A program made the position numbers and the translations under genes. This document shows, one piece after another, positions 1 through 13,900 of a DNA stretch of 64,000 bases. The notes beneath the pieces are model-generated. The model searched no databases. It was not told the DNA's origin and saw only the letters and a program-made list of their open reading frames with translations. Origin of the DNA: Undaria pinnatifida (Eukaryota; Sar; Phaeophyceae; Laminariales; Alariaceae); NCBI GenBank assembly GCA_012845835.1, contig JABAKD010000026.1, forward strand, positions 8,192,058-8,256,057, given 5' to 3'. Numbering within the stretch: position 1 is the stretch's first letter; each line of letters begins with the position of its first letter.

Positions 1-990
1 CGAGTTGGCCTTCTCCCACGGCGACGTCGCTGACAAACAGCTGCTCGTGGAGGGCAGCGAGGTCGACCTGACGCAGTTCGAGGTTCTCGTTGAGGCGGCT
101 GACGTCGACCCTCGCCCGTTCAAGAGCGTTGCGGGACTCCACATTGCAGGTTTCCGCCTGCCTCGGAGCGCGTCGGTAATGGGTAGCTTCCCGTCCTCCC
201 TCCTGGTAGGCCCGGGCCGCCGCATTCAGCCCGGCCGCAAAGGAGGATGCCTTTATGCGGAACGTCAGTCACGGGTGTCGGAGGTTTGGCCTGCAGGCGG
301 CAGGGCGACGAGGGGTGAGGGGAAGCAAAGGGGGGGTGGGGATTGAGTACCCGGAAGCGGTCTCCCCGGGCACCGGAGGGGTAGCCGAGGGTGGGCTTGA
401 TGTGGGATCGGGGGTTGGCGGGCGCGGGCATGCAGCGAGGCTCGTCGCTGCCAGGCGCCATGGAATCGGCAAGTCGGGTATTGGTTTCTACTGGCTCGGT
501 AGCACGCGCAGCAAGATAATCCTCTTCCGTCTGCAACTCCATTGCCAGCAATTCATATTTCTTGAATAGTCAAGTGGGAAAGGAGACGGCGGGTGGAATC
601 GTACCGGGTTGGAGCCCATCGCGGATGGAGACAATCGCGCCCCCGGGATCGGCGGCGGTGGCGTCGCACAGCCCCGAGGCACGCGGCGCTTCCTCCAACA
701 CTCAGCATCCGTCCTCAAAGACCAACCTCGGGAAGGTCGCGTGCGGTAGCCATCCTATCAACGCGAACCGCTTTGTCCTCTAGTTCGGAGCAGTCCCCGA
801 AGGACGCGATGCGCGGTGGGCCACCGCTGATATCACCATCGACGGCGGCGTCCGCGCAGAGCCTGCACCGGCGCCCGCGCCGGCGCTCGCTTCGGTGACC
901 ACGCCGGCCTTCTTCACCCTCCTCTTTCCTTTCGCCGAGAAGGTGGAGGAAGCTGCGGCTTTCTTGGCAACTGCCGCATACGAGAGAGAG
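1..990 (-). pseudogene. degenerate coding-like region, unidentified
   Basis: On the minus strand three stretches read like protein but are separated by stops and frame changes. From about 270 down to 1, an open frame running off the window edge is rich in Ala, Arg, Glu, Leu and Gln (for example ARVDVSRLNENLELRQ), which suggests a coiled coil. From about 555 to 330, another frame contains MELQTEEDYLAARATEPVET. From about 985 to 785, a third frame is Ala/Lys/Gly-rich and ends at a TAG. I do not recognise the protein. It could be the decayed end of a transposon gag-like gene or a gene whose introns I cannot place. Local GC is higher than in the flanking intergenic DNA. Coding character is seen directly; function is unknown. 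Confidence 0.35.
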
Positions 991-1912
991 GCGGAGGGTG
1001 TGGGGACGGTCGGGAAAATGTAATGCTAACGAGCATTTATTGGGGCGGGGTGACTTGCCTTCCATGGTAACAAGTTGCTCGACGCCCTTCGGGGGCGAAG
1101 CATCACGCACGTGGTACAGTACTCGGAGTGTCTTCCAAACAAATTTTTTTGGTATTGCTCAGCCACGACGTACCAAGTTAAGTATCGACCACACGAGGCA
1201 AAGCGGGCTGCCAGCCTAGGGGGAGGCTTCGTTTATGGTCCGAACTACAACACGACATACATGGAGTTGTGCGACGACACGCGCGCAGCATGATACTGCC
1301 TATCCTGCTGCGCGCTGGCACTATTATTATTAAAGGCGGTTAACAAGCCCGCACCTCTCGATTGTTTCGATCGCGTTTTTTGGGTCCCGAAACGGTTCAT
1401 ACAAAAAATCGTTAATATTTTCCCCATAACGTCAAATACGACGAGTGGTGATCGCTGTTGTTCGCGTATCGCAAATACCTATATAGTGAGTGGTGTTTTG
1501 CGTTCGCTCGCTTTTTATCTGCACAAGAGCACACGTCGTTCCACCGCTCATTGGCGGCCGCTACATAGAAATATCACGGTCTAGGGCTCGCTTCGTTGAG
1601 CGTGCGGTGTTAGCCGCAGAATCCTTGTATATCAACTCTCTCTCCACAGATGCCGTGAGTGGTCTATTGCAATGTTCTCAGTAGGAATGCTACGTCTACG
1701 CCCTCTCCTCTTGCTATATTCAACAGTTAAGCCGCCATCTTCTGTGGTTCTGGCACACAACACGCACGATCTTCGCAGTTTGCTGCGCAGTTCGGGTAGA
1801 ATTACTGATTCTCCCCTGCGTCTCATATGATAAACCGCCGCTAAAAATTATCGAAACCCAATATCACCGCGTTTCCTCGTTCATCGTATTTTCAAACTTC
1901 AAACAAAGTTCG
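991..1912. other. upstream region of ALG6, no gene seen
   Basis: About 0.9 kb between the degenerate coding region and the first ALG6 codon. It is AT-richer, has no convincing reading frame and no recognised repeat. It presumably holds the ALG6 promoter and 5' UTR, but I could not place a TATA box or start site with confidence. Confidence 0.4.
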
Positions 1913-4900
1913 ATGGACGAACCACGTGCTGGTGCGTCGTCTCTGAGGAGTTGGGGACCGAGCCCTGCTGTGGTGATATGGTGCGCTTTGCTTATGCGAT
2001 ACATGGTCTCATTATGGCCGTACTCCGGACAGGGGGTTAAACCTATGCACGGAGACTTTGAAGCCCAGCGACACTGGATGGAGATCACAACCAACCTGCC
2101 GCTTGGGGAATGGTACAGGTATGATACCAGCCTCGCTAGACGAGATGACCAGACTACCTCACGAGGAGTAAGGCTCGCCGCTCAAGTGTCTGCGATGGTG
2201 CAATGTTGCTTGCAGTACTTAGGTTAGTTCTGTAGTGTGCAGCTGTATTGACCTGCTGTCGCTGTTTGTTCTTTGTACAGCTGGTCGTATGATCGTACTT
2301 GTAGTGACTTGCCGCGTGGTTGGTACTGGTACCGCTGTTGTGCCGGTAAGGCAACGCATATCGTTGACGCTGCAGTCAGTATCGGTACGACTGCTGCTGC
2401 TGTACTGCTGTATTGGTATCGTAGATCGGATCAGCTCATATCTACAGCGTAAACCAGTATATCGTAGCTATGAAAAGTCTGATACGATGCATGAGGTATG
2501 ATAGCTCCTGGATAGCTTGACGTACGAGGCAGCGCTGTCTTTCCGCATATCCTTGGGGTGCTGGGCGCGGCCGCGCGGCCGCCCTGCTTTACGTACTAAC
2601 TACAAGTACTTGTACACATATACGAGTAGCACTTGCGTGTTCGCGCTTCGTGTGTACGACTGCGTAATATGTCAGATGCTTTGTGCGAATGTTTGGTTAG
2701 CTGATGGCCTTCTGCGCCACTTTTCGCCTCCCGGTGGCTCCTATACCTTACCTTCTCTGCCGTCCCAGATTCGACGTTGATTTCTGGGGTTTGGATTACC
2801 CTCCCCTCACGGCTTATGTTTCCTGGGCCTGCGGCCAGTTGTCAAAGGTCGTCGACCCCGCATCTATGGCTCTCGGGTCGTCTCGTGGCTATGAGACTTC
2901 AAGCCACAAGGTGAGCGTAAAGCTATCATGCTATTGCTGGTTTCATTAGGGCTGGCCGCTTGGAAAGGCAAGTACTTTAGTTGTACATTTGTGCATCTTG
3001 GTGCATTGTATATTTGAAGCATTGAGCATTGAGAACCACAGTCGATGTAATCCCCCCCATTACCCTCTATACGAACTCCATTGCACCCTTTCGGTTTGGT
3101 GCCTGATTTTTAATAGAGGGGGGCGTTCGTTCGTTCATTCACCGAGCAGAGTGAGGTGGTTGGAAAAAACTTAAGCGCGCCCAAGCTTTTCGTGAGAATG
3201 TCAACCTTTTGTAACTCCGTTACAATGTATTTTACATCCACTGCGTAGTCCGCATCCAAGGACGTATCAACATGTGGTGACATTTTATTTTGCGCCCATG
3301 TAACTCGCGCGTGGGGTAATCATGTTGGTTCAACTGGTGGCTACGGCACCCAAGTCATCGTCAAAAACCATCGTCGTCCTTGTTTGCTCACTACTTTTCG
3401 TTTGGGTGAAGTGCAAAATGTGAGTTATCACAGGATGTGTACTGTAGCACAGGCAGACACGCCTCCAGCAGAAGCAGTTACTGCCTCATAGGATACCAGT
3501 TCTACAGTAGATGCAATGCAACACAACCGCCAGCTTCAAGAAGCTCTATCATTCTGCGGCGGGTGCCCGTGGTCCTACCAAGCGAGCAACGGCTCCTGTC
3601 GGGCTCCTGTCGCAGAGCAGCCCTTTCCGTCTTCTGTGCTTTCGCTGTAAATTAGCCCCATCGTTGCGCACCTGTTATTAATAAGATGAGGAGAAGATTA
3701 TGTCGCAGACCTGAATATCGTAGTGTCCTCTGCTGAAAAAATTGGTTCTTCTGCAGTGTCCGCTGTTGACGAAAAAATGGTATGTCTGCAGTGTCCTCTG
3801 TTGACAAAATTAAGTCTCGCGCTATCTGCACGGGTCTCCCTTCAACAGGCAAACCCGTCGCATGTACCTGCAGTTCCATACGTCTCAGCTGGCGTGTATC
3901 TGGTTTCACTCGGCTTACCGGCTCCGGAGCTGTCAATAATATCACTCGCCCCTGTTATATGCTCCTCCGCTATTAAATAGCTGTTTCAAAGCTCGAGGGT
4001 GACAGGGACTCATCCTTCGTTGACACGAGTCGGTGTCCACCGCTGTGGGGGATGCTGTCGTAACATGATTTATCTTGCCCATTCAGCAATGTACGTTGGA
4101 CGAACATCCGTGGATATTCCGTTGAAACGGGAAACGCGTTGGTACCGTCGCGTAAAACAGGAGGATGAACCATTCGAAAGGACTGTTTCGTATCGTAGCA
4201 AACCGCCTTTTTATATAGTACAAAACCCAAACATCATGGTGCGTCGTTTTTCACTGCAAATATCCTGACACTGTACCTGTGCCCACGCATGAGATGGACG
4301 TCGGCAGGGTCTACATACCTGGACCCTGGACCTATGCCACTGCTTCCGCTGTTGGCTGCTGTATTGACGCTGCTAGAGCGTAGGCACGTACTTGCACTAA
4401 TTATTTGAAGGATATTACTCAGGTTTTACGGACCCAGCGGCCGCGTTGTGACCCCTGTAGGACTTCATGCGTCAATGCTCAGCAAACCTGCCGGTGGAGC
4501 GCCACCAATTCCCCGCCGGCTTGGCAGCGTCACCATTGAACCAAACATCAAAACATCACCGTTGTCTGGCGCAATGTTCATTTTCCCGCGTCGGCCGGTT
4601 CCCTGTGTCGATTTCCGCAGGTGTTTATGCGGCTGACGGTGTTGGTTCTGGATCTCGCTACCTTCTTCCCTGCTGCCGCGGCTGTAGCTAGAAGGTGCAC
4701 CCATCAAGACATTAAAACACCGGACAGATTATCAGGATACATCATATCTCCATTTCATTTTCTAGATCTGCCGCGGCAGATAGACCCCTAGTTTGTCATA
4801 TCTGCACGATTTAGGTCACATACAACGGGTGGGATCTGTATTGCGCGGTACTTACGCGCATGTTCGCCGGGCGGGACATGCCGGGTGGGATCTGCATGAT

Positions 4901-7900
4901 GCTTCGAAGTATATTTATAGCTCTTGCACAACACATCGTTTTACGGAAAACGCAGGATTTATATTATATAGATTGTATCTAGATCGTATCTAGATCGTAA
5001 ACAGATCGAATTTTGTCGCATGTGTGAAACCACTCAACGTGGCAACTACTGTACCTCTTGAGTAGACCTCTTTGTAATGAAGTACAGGTGTAAGGTATGC
5101 CCCTGTGGGCTACGGTTTCTCCTTTGAGTTTTCTTACTGTCATACCTCATAGAGCCTAGGCATGCACCGTCGAAGACTCGGGATATGTGGTGGAGTCTCG
5201 ATGTCGCCTGAGCCGGCGTGGCTGAATCAAAAGTTTCGCGAACTTCAGCCGAAACATTCAGGCGGAGCACTGCAGCACCGGTAAAAGCATTCCTTACAGG
5301 GCAAATCCTCCATGCAAGAGCCTCGCCAGTCACATTGTTTTTCACCAAAAACTGTGGCCCTATCGTCATATTCCAAGTCGGCGTTCCTCATCTTGGCCCG
5401 CGCCTCTGCATGCGGTACCCATCATACCTGTAGCGTTAGATGGAAACCGGCTGTGCTTCCATCTTCCGGCCGGTTAGGCCCGCTGATCGGAGCGCAAGCC
5501 GCGCAGACAAATGAAGTAAGCGGGTGCATCTAAAGCCCAGCTCTGCATCTACTGCTGTAGTTGGTAGCACCTACCATGGTACGTGGTAGCTTGTAATCCG
5601 GCACAACCACGTTGGCGTGCTGCCACCATCGACTTCTATAATGCCGTAAACCTGATACCGTGAAGACTTTTTTTGTTGGAGATCCGGGTAAAACATGCTT
5701 TCGCCCTCTACACGTTCATTTTGGAACCGTTTTTTTTGTGTGTGCAACAAATATTTGACTTGACCTCGTCCCTCATATCCAAAGATGCAAAACTTCTTAA
5801 ATTATCGCATACAGCTGGCTGCAATGTACAAGGTATCACAATACAACTGTAATTAATATTTAATACCTAGCCAACTAGGAACTAGCCAGTGCTTGCTATT
5901 AGTATTGTACTGTTAATATAGTCTACAAAATCACAGCCCTACCAACTGTATCACCTCACCTAGCCAACTAGTACCTAGTCGGCTACTTACTGTCACTCAA
6001 CTGGCGGCCCTACCAAATGCATACCTTGACCTGGTGTACCCCAGGCTGTCCAGACGGAACGGCAAAGCGGGAGCCCCTGCAGGGGCTTGGGAAGCTGTAG
6101 GGACAAAGGCGTTTCTGATGGTGTTGTTGCATCCGGCGCTAGTGCTCATCGATCACGGCCACTTCCAGTACAACTCCATCTGCCTGGGGCTGGCCATGGC
6201 TAGTGCGGCGGCGGTGACAAGTGGGGAGCGTGGCGGAGGTGAGATTAATTATTACGAGGGAAGCGAGTTTCTAAATTTGGCTCCGTCCCGCCCTCGTGTG
6301 ACCGAACACCCGTGCCCCGCTCGATCACCGGATCTCCTAAAAAGGAACAACAGGAGAGCGGTCCAGTTTTTTTTTCGAAACACGCCATCCTTGGAACAAC
6401 AGCAGCAGCAGCATGTGCCATGGTAACGCTTCCCACCAACGCGCCCAGTTGACGAGAGGGTACATATCTCCACCAGCACGAGTTTTTAACGAGAGCTACA
6501 ATACCGTACCATGGTGGTCTCCCTATAGTGCCGGCATGTACCAGCGAACAGTGCCGGCAGTGTACCGGGCACCGACACTATTGGGTAAGGTGCCGATATT
6601 GATACCGGTATAAGCGACTTCCAGTCGTGCCAAGAGATTTCACCGGACCTATACCGGCATTAGACACTACCCATTCGACACTATAGAGAGACCCCCACTA
6701 CATCTGTTCCTTATCGAACCGGCATTATACGGGCAACATGCACTACTATAGAGAGACCCCCACTGTATATGTTTCTTGTCAAACCGGCATTATACGGGCC
6801 GTAGGCACTGTTCATTCGGCATTATAGAGAGAGCCCCACTGTATTTTGACGTCCATTGGGGATGTCTCAGGTGCTGCAAACCGCGCCGACACCCTGAAGT
6901 TTCACACGTGTCTGTTTGTCGTCAGAAGCTGTCTAGACACGAACGTCATGATGTCATGACAGTACGTTCATGGAAATACGTTTGCACGAAACGCCTGCCG
7001 GTACAAACGAAAACTATAAGTGGCATGGTGCTTTTGTCGTGAAAATGTGAGATTTAGCCATTTCTCTTTTCGTGGCGCTTGCGCCCACTCTGTCGTCAAG
7101 AGCAGTGACCGTATTGCAAGTGGAACTTTGTTTCTCGTGTCCTGCTTGTGGTGCCGAGACAGCCAGTAAGATATGCAAGGCCCGCTCTTCTCGATTTTTT
7201 TCCCTACAACGTTTTTTTTTTTTTTGTTCCTGTTTTTTTTTCCGACCTAATTTTCCTCTTAAAATTTCCTGAAATAGAAATGCGAAGCGTTCCTGAATTT
7301 CTGCTCTCAGCTAACTTTCGTGATTTCATGTTCCCACCCCCCCCTGTTTTCCCTTTTTTTCCTGGCGAAAACACGAGAAAAAAATGGGGAAATGCTACCG
7401 GTTTTGGATAAGAATGCCTCGAAGGCTACGCGTTCATTGCCGCCCTCCATCCCTCGACAAGATTCAGGCTAACATCGCGTCGCGCGTCCTGTGTCCGCTG
7501 TTCTGACTCCTGCGTCGTTCCCGTATCAGAGCTGTTTGGGAGCGTCCTGTTTGCCTTGTCGCTGAACTTCAAGCAAATGGCCCTTTACTACGCTCCGGCT
7601 TTCTTCTTTTACCTGTTGGCATGGTGCTTATGGGGGGCAGCTGGTGGCAACACGATCGGTGAGAGCTACGCGCCACGTGCATTGTCTCGTGAAGTATCCT
7701 ACATGTTGTTGTTCTTACGTTAACTCGCATAATCAAGTCCGTGGTCACAGGATAGGCTCCAGTCACTCTGGAGCTGAGGAATACCCCAGGGAAAAAACAC
7801 AAACTGAGTGGTACACGCATATATCATAGCTGACGCAATTCATGCCTCCGGCAGAGAACTATAAAGAGTGAAATCGGGAGTCAGCCCACGACGTGCCAGG

Positions 7901-10900
7901 TCCACACTGTCACATATATATGTTTTATTACTCGCGTCTGAAAAACCGACTACACCGCATGCCACCCAGAAAAGACTGCCTCGCGTATATTACACGTAGT
8001 GCCTATCACTATGCATACGCACGACAGACTCAAGTCATTTGGAAAAAGAAAGAAAAGAGAAGAAAGAAAGAAAACAAAGAAAAGAAAAGAAAAAAGATAA
8101 AAGAAAAGAAAAAGAAAGAGAAAAAGGCAAGGAAAAGAAAAGACAAGAAGAGGACGCAAGAAAAGGAAAGAAAGGAAACAATAACCATACTAGCAAACCC
8201 TAGGAACTGGCTAAGGACGGCATTGGGCTCATAGAGGGTATCATGTGCATCATCAATGGCACTGGGAGAAGAACGCAACAAGGTGAATAAGTCAGGGCGG
8301 CCTTACGCTAGCGTGTGACGGCCGTTGGAAGGCCCACAAACGTCAAGACCATGATGGCCGGACCCAGACTTCAGTCTCTTGGGCAGGACGCACCCCCCCC
8401 CCCCCCCCCCTTCCCCCCTCCCCCCCTTCCCCCCTCCCCCCCTCCCCCCCCCCACGCCCCACGCCCCCCGGCCGCTTAGACATGCCGACGGTGGATGTCG
8501 CTGCCGCGGCCTTTTGCTTGTCGCTCTGCAGCTCTCCGCGTCATGCCATTTCCGCATGAATGACTCTGCTCTCTCCTCTACCCGTCGAAAACATCCGCCG
8601 GTCTTTTGTGCATCCTTTCACCACCCTTCGAACTTCATTCCAAAGCCCAACATATCCTCCTTCAGATGAGCCATCCAGTCCTTCTCTTGGCCCCCTGAGT
8701 AGCCCTTACCCCCAACAAGCTCCCCAAACATTACCCTCTGCGGCAGACGCTCCTCCCCCACGCGTGCTACAAATCCTGCAAACAGTATCTTCCGTTTGCG
8801 AACTGCCGCCTCTATGCTCTCGGAAGCCGTCTTGGCAAGCGCGTCGGCGTACGAGAGGGTGTGGTCGTCGCGCTTCCGTTTCCACCATCCGAGGCATCGG
8901 AGGAGCTTGAAGTGGTGAACCCGTCGTAGCCTGTCGTAGTCAGGCTTGTTCGGGCTCCACGTCATGCAACCGTAGAGTAGTGTCTCGATCACCTCGGCCT
9001 TCAGCAACCGCACCTTAAACCGTAAGCGCACACCGGGACGATCGTAGATTTCTATCTTGTGCCGCTGGAAGAACGCCCAGACCCTCTGAAGACGCCGCGT
9101 TATCTCGATGCTGAGTTCTCTGTCTGCGCTGATAGCCCCGCCCAAGTACACAAACTCGATCGTTTGTTTGTATACCTGGTCGACGGCATTGATGGTGAAC
9201 GACACCTTCCCCCAACCTTTAGTCTGCAGGCACATTATCTCCTTTTCGGCCTCGGAGACCGTAAGCCTGAACGCCGAGCACGCAGTCGCGATCGCCGTCA
9301 TCATCCTCTCCAGCCCTTCTGATGATCGCGATACGATGCCCGCATCGTCAGCGTACAGCATACCCCACAACCTCTGCACCTCCTCCTCCCCCTTCCCCCC
9401 CCACCCGTCGACTTCGCCTGTGTGTGATGTGCCCTTCTTTCCCCCTTTCTCCTTCTTTCATTGGAGCTGCACCATGTTGTCCGTGATGGCTGCATCAGCG
9501 AGGAAGCGTTTTCGGCCACACGCAGTACCGCCGTGAAAAACATGTTGAACAGCAGTGGCGCGAGCACGCATCCTTGCCTGAGACCTTGCCCCACGTCCAA
9601 TTTATCCGAGCACTCTCCATCATCCAACCGCACGCATGCTTGCATGCCGTCGTGGGATTGGCGGATGACGGCGAGCATTCTTGGTGGCGCGCCAAAACGG
9701 GCAAGGACACCCCACAGAAGAGTTTGGTCGACGGAGTCATATGCTTTGGTGAGGTCGATAAAGCACAAGTACAAGGGGGTGTCCTTCTTCCGCGCCGGTT
9801 CCTGCAGTCGTCGTGCTACGAACATCATGTCAACCGTCGAGCGTTGGGGTCTGAACCCACACTGTTCCTCCGGCAAAATGTTCTTGCGTTCGCAGTAGTC
9901 ACTGAGGCAACCCGCGATGACTTCGAGGAGTACTTTGCCGGCGTGATCCACGTGGGAGATGCCACGATAGTTGCCGCACTCTGTCCGATCTTTGTTCTTG
10001 TGCAACACCTTAATCGTTGCATCTTTCCATTGTTGCGGCACGCCACCTCCCCTCCACACAGCGACGATGATATCGTGGAACTTTCCAAGCGTGTCCAGTT
10101 CTCCTTCGTCGGCCAAGACCTTCTGGAGCTCGGCCGGGAGGCCATTGGGTCCTACCGCCTTTCGGTTCGCCAGCGCACGGATGCCCTCCTCTACTTCGTG
10201 CCTAGACGGGATATCATTCAGTGGTCCGCACGGGGGCCATTGCTTAAGCTCGTCCACAATGCCCGGATCAAGGGTCGGCGACTTGGTGTTAAGCAATGTA
10301 TGAAACCACCTCATCCACCGCTCCCGGATGAGGGCATTATCCCGCAGCAATCGACCTTCCTCGTCCTTGATGTATCGCGAGTTAAACGTCCTCTTTCCTT
10401 CCATATTCACCCCCTTTAGGTGTTTGTAGCAGTCAAACTGATCACCTTCTCGGATACGCCCTTCGAGTTGGCTGACGTAATCTTCGAAGAACCTCTGAAC
10501 AGCTTCCGCCCGCGTGCGTTTGGGCTGTTTTGCTGATCGCCTTCGAGGCTCGCCGTAGACCACGATCATTTGGAGCAGAGCGAAGCCGTTTCCTCGCGTC
10601 TTCCCTATCCTGCCATCGTGTGTTGAAAAACACGCTTTCGTCTCCTCGGTCGCACACCAACCCCTCGGTACTTGTTTGCGCCGAATAGGGGGCGCTATGT
10701 CGACCGCAATCGACATTAGAGTCTCAGTTAGTACTGGGGTCATGTCATCAACGCTTCCTTTCAGTATTAGTAGCGGGTGTCGGGGAGGCAAGCTGGGCGG
10801 CTGTCGCTTTTTGTAGGTTCATCCGGAGATGCCTACATACCTCTTGCTAGCACCTCGCCCTGGTGATTGTATGTGTCTAGCGTCAACCCAACCCAACCTA

Positions 10901-13900
10901 ACTTAATTGCTTGTGCTGTCGTTGGGCGTCGGTGTAGGTGCGTCTCAAAATGACTGGAGGTCAAGAATAATTTTAGAAAGAATACCATGCACGTAGGAGA
11001 TTTACCTTTCGGAGGTTCTGGTAGTGGGGTGGGACACGGAACACGGGGCGTGAAAAATCGGGCACGCAAGGTTGGAAATGGGCTCCTACTTTCAGGCGCC
11101 TTTAGAAATTCGCTTCGCTCGTAATTACACAGCTCGCGTCCGTATGATGCCCGTCTTGCCTCAGGAGGGAGTTCATATGCTGCGGTAGGGGCACGGTGGG
11201 GCAGAGTCGTCGGGCGTGTGCTCGGTCTCGGGCTGGTGGTTGCTCTCACTTTTGCCCTGCTGTGGGCCCCCTTTTGCGTCTATCCGCACGATGCAGACGG
11301 AGGGGGGTGCTTGTCCTCGCTAGGTCAGGCAAGTGCAGCGCCTACTGGTATACTATAGTATTTACGCTTTCCACCCATCGGACAGGTGAGGAGCTCATCT
11401 CATGACCTTTCGGCGCAGATGTATTATAAAAAATGAAAATACACTCCAGCTGTGAGATCGAAGATTTCGTCGAAACTCATCTTTGCAAGCTGTGTGTGAT
11501 ACTCCGATCGCGCGTATTACGAGTTGTGTGTCCTCATTAAGGATATAGGTCGGCGACTCCCCTTACAACTACAGTGTAGCTATCAGGGTCAGCAGGGTGA
11601 TGTTAGTCAATCTGTGCGCGGAAACTATAAAACCCGTTTCTGAGGGGGACCAAATCTGACACCTGTGGAGGAAAATGTATCCGTTTAGCAAGTGAATACT
11701 GTAAGTCGAATAACCGGTGAGGGGGGGGGCGGAGTTTTGAAGGACGTGGGGGCCTGGTTTTGATAAAAGCGAGCGGGGTTGGAGGGGGGGGGGAAGGGGG
11801 GAGGGGGGGGGGGCGGACGGGCGGACAATTTGTGCGTGGAAGCTATAAATCCTTGTAAGGGGATAAATCAGATGTATTGTATTACATACATACATACCTT
11901 GTTACATGATACGCGCTATCGGAGTATCACACACAGCCTGCGAAGGTGGGTTTCGACGAAATCTTCGATCTCACAACTGGCGTGTATTTTATTTTTTTTA
12001 AATGATAGGTGCCCATCTCATTGTCTAGATTTTTTCAGGAAATATTCATGCGTGATGTATATATATACCTGGTATGATCATGTTTCCTCCGCCTTCTGTA
12101 TGGCGCGGTTCTTGTACGCACGTTTTTGAGGTGGGATATACCTGGTACATATGTGATACGGCTCTTGCACAGCATATAACAACGGGAATAATATACATGT
12201 GGATTATTTAGATCCCGTAGAAGATCTAGTGATCTATATCCTACATAGATCTAGACCCTATAGACGATCTATAGACGATCTGCAGTAGATCCTGCACTTG
12301 ATATATTAATATATCCTATAGACGATCTAGATCCTATAGATATCGTGCACATTGTTTCCGCCACCTTGGCATCGTTCGGCGCTGATTGACGGCAGGTTTT
12401 GTTCCGGCTGTTTCCGTTCTCGCGAGGGTTGTTTGAAGACAAAGTCGCCAACTTGTGGTTCTGCATGGATGTGGCTTTCAAGCTAAGAAGGAAAGTAGTG
12501 CTCGTGCCTCATCTCCCCAAACTGGCTCTCGCAGCAACACTAAGGTGAGTTGTGCCCCGTATGCCTGATACGCCCAATTGAGATGGCTCTATTAATAGCA
12601 TCAAAGTGAACCTCTTTAGCATTGCACCCACGCGTTTGGGTACATTATTTGCAAATAAAGAGGGGATCCCTCAATAAGGCGGTATCCCTATATAAGGCGA
12701 TTAAAATCGCTTGGCGCTACTGGAGAATAGCACTACAGTACTCATAACGTGGAATAAATAAGGCGGCTTCCCCCTACAATGCGGTCCTAGAGCTCTCTAT
12801 AGTGCATAGTGTATACCACACCACCGCCTTACCGGGACACCGCTATCATACTACTATCATATTACTACTGTATCATACTACTGCTACTGTATCATACGAC
12901 TACTGTATCATACTACTACTGCATCATACTGCTGTCACACTACTAGCATACTACTATCATACTACTACTGTATGATACTGCTACTGTCATACTACTGTCA
13001 TACTACTGTCAGTAGCCTTTACGGTCTTCTCAACTCGCGGATTATACCAGATGAATTAACGAATGTACTTCGACTTCTGAGGCCGTCTCCGCACATTTTA
13101 TCAGATGTTCCAAAACTCGCCGCGAAACCGCGCTCGGGTCGGAGCCTTAGCCTTAGCCTTAGCCGAGGTTAAGGTCGGAGTTAGGGTTAGGGTTAGGGTT
13201 GGGTCGACGCCCTCTCGTGCTTGGTGAAAAACACACATACAAAAACACAAAAAACAGCGTAAAAACCCCTATGAAGCGAAATCCATTTGGTACGCTATCT
13301 GGTACTATTAATGGTATGCTTTATGGGTTGAGACTGGTAAAGGCGACTGCCTGCTGTAGTGTGGTGTCGTTTTCGCAGATAGCATGGGTACTTCGAAGTA
13401 TAAGGTGATCTGGCGTGATACCTGATACAGTGTACCTCGTACCTGGTACTAAGTGCCAGGTATAGTATTAATAGTACCAGGTATAGTATTACTAGTACCT
13501 GGTATAGTGGCATTGCACCGGTTGGAGTGCACCTATATACGTCGCCCCAAAAGCTGAGTGTGACGAATGTTTTGACGAATATTTTGGAGCATTGCTTCGA
13601 ACACGTCAGCTGTGAGGTCTCGATCAATTTAATGGTCGATACTCACCTTTGCAAGCTGCGTGATACTCTCGCGGCCGGTTTTCAACACCGCCAACACCAC
13701 CACCACCACCAAATCCGCCCCCATAACCACCACCACCACCGATACCGACACCATACAGATGGATTACTATTACTGTATAAATGTGCTGTTGGAAGATGTG
13801 TGACCTCCCTGGATGCCGGCGGTGTCATTAGTTCACCATTACCCGCGACGGATTTTCACAGATGGATTACTATTACTGTATAAATGTGCTGTTGGAAGAT

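Noticed and set aside
7893-8234. Lys/Glu-rich open frame, coiled-coil-like
   Set aside because: Direct translation of the polypurine tract of repeat R2.
9574-10419. 281-codon plus-strand open frame
   Set aside because: It is antisense to the reverse-transcriptase frame and has no motif of its own.
13145-13203. chromosome end
   Set aside because: TTAGGG units are few, degenerate at the edges and inside an ALG6 intron with exons on both sides.
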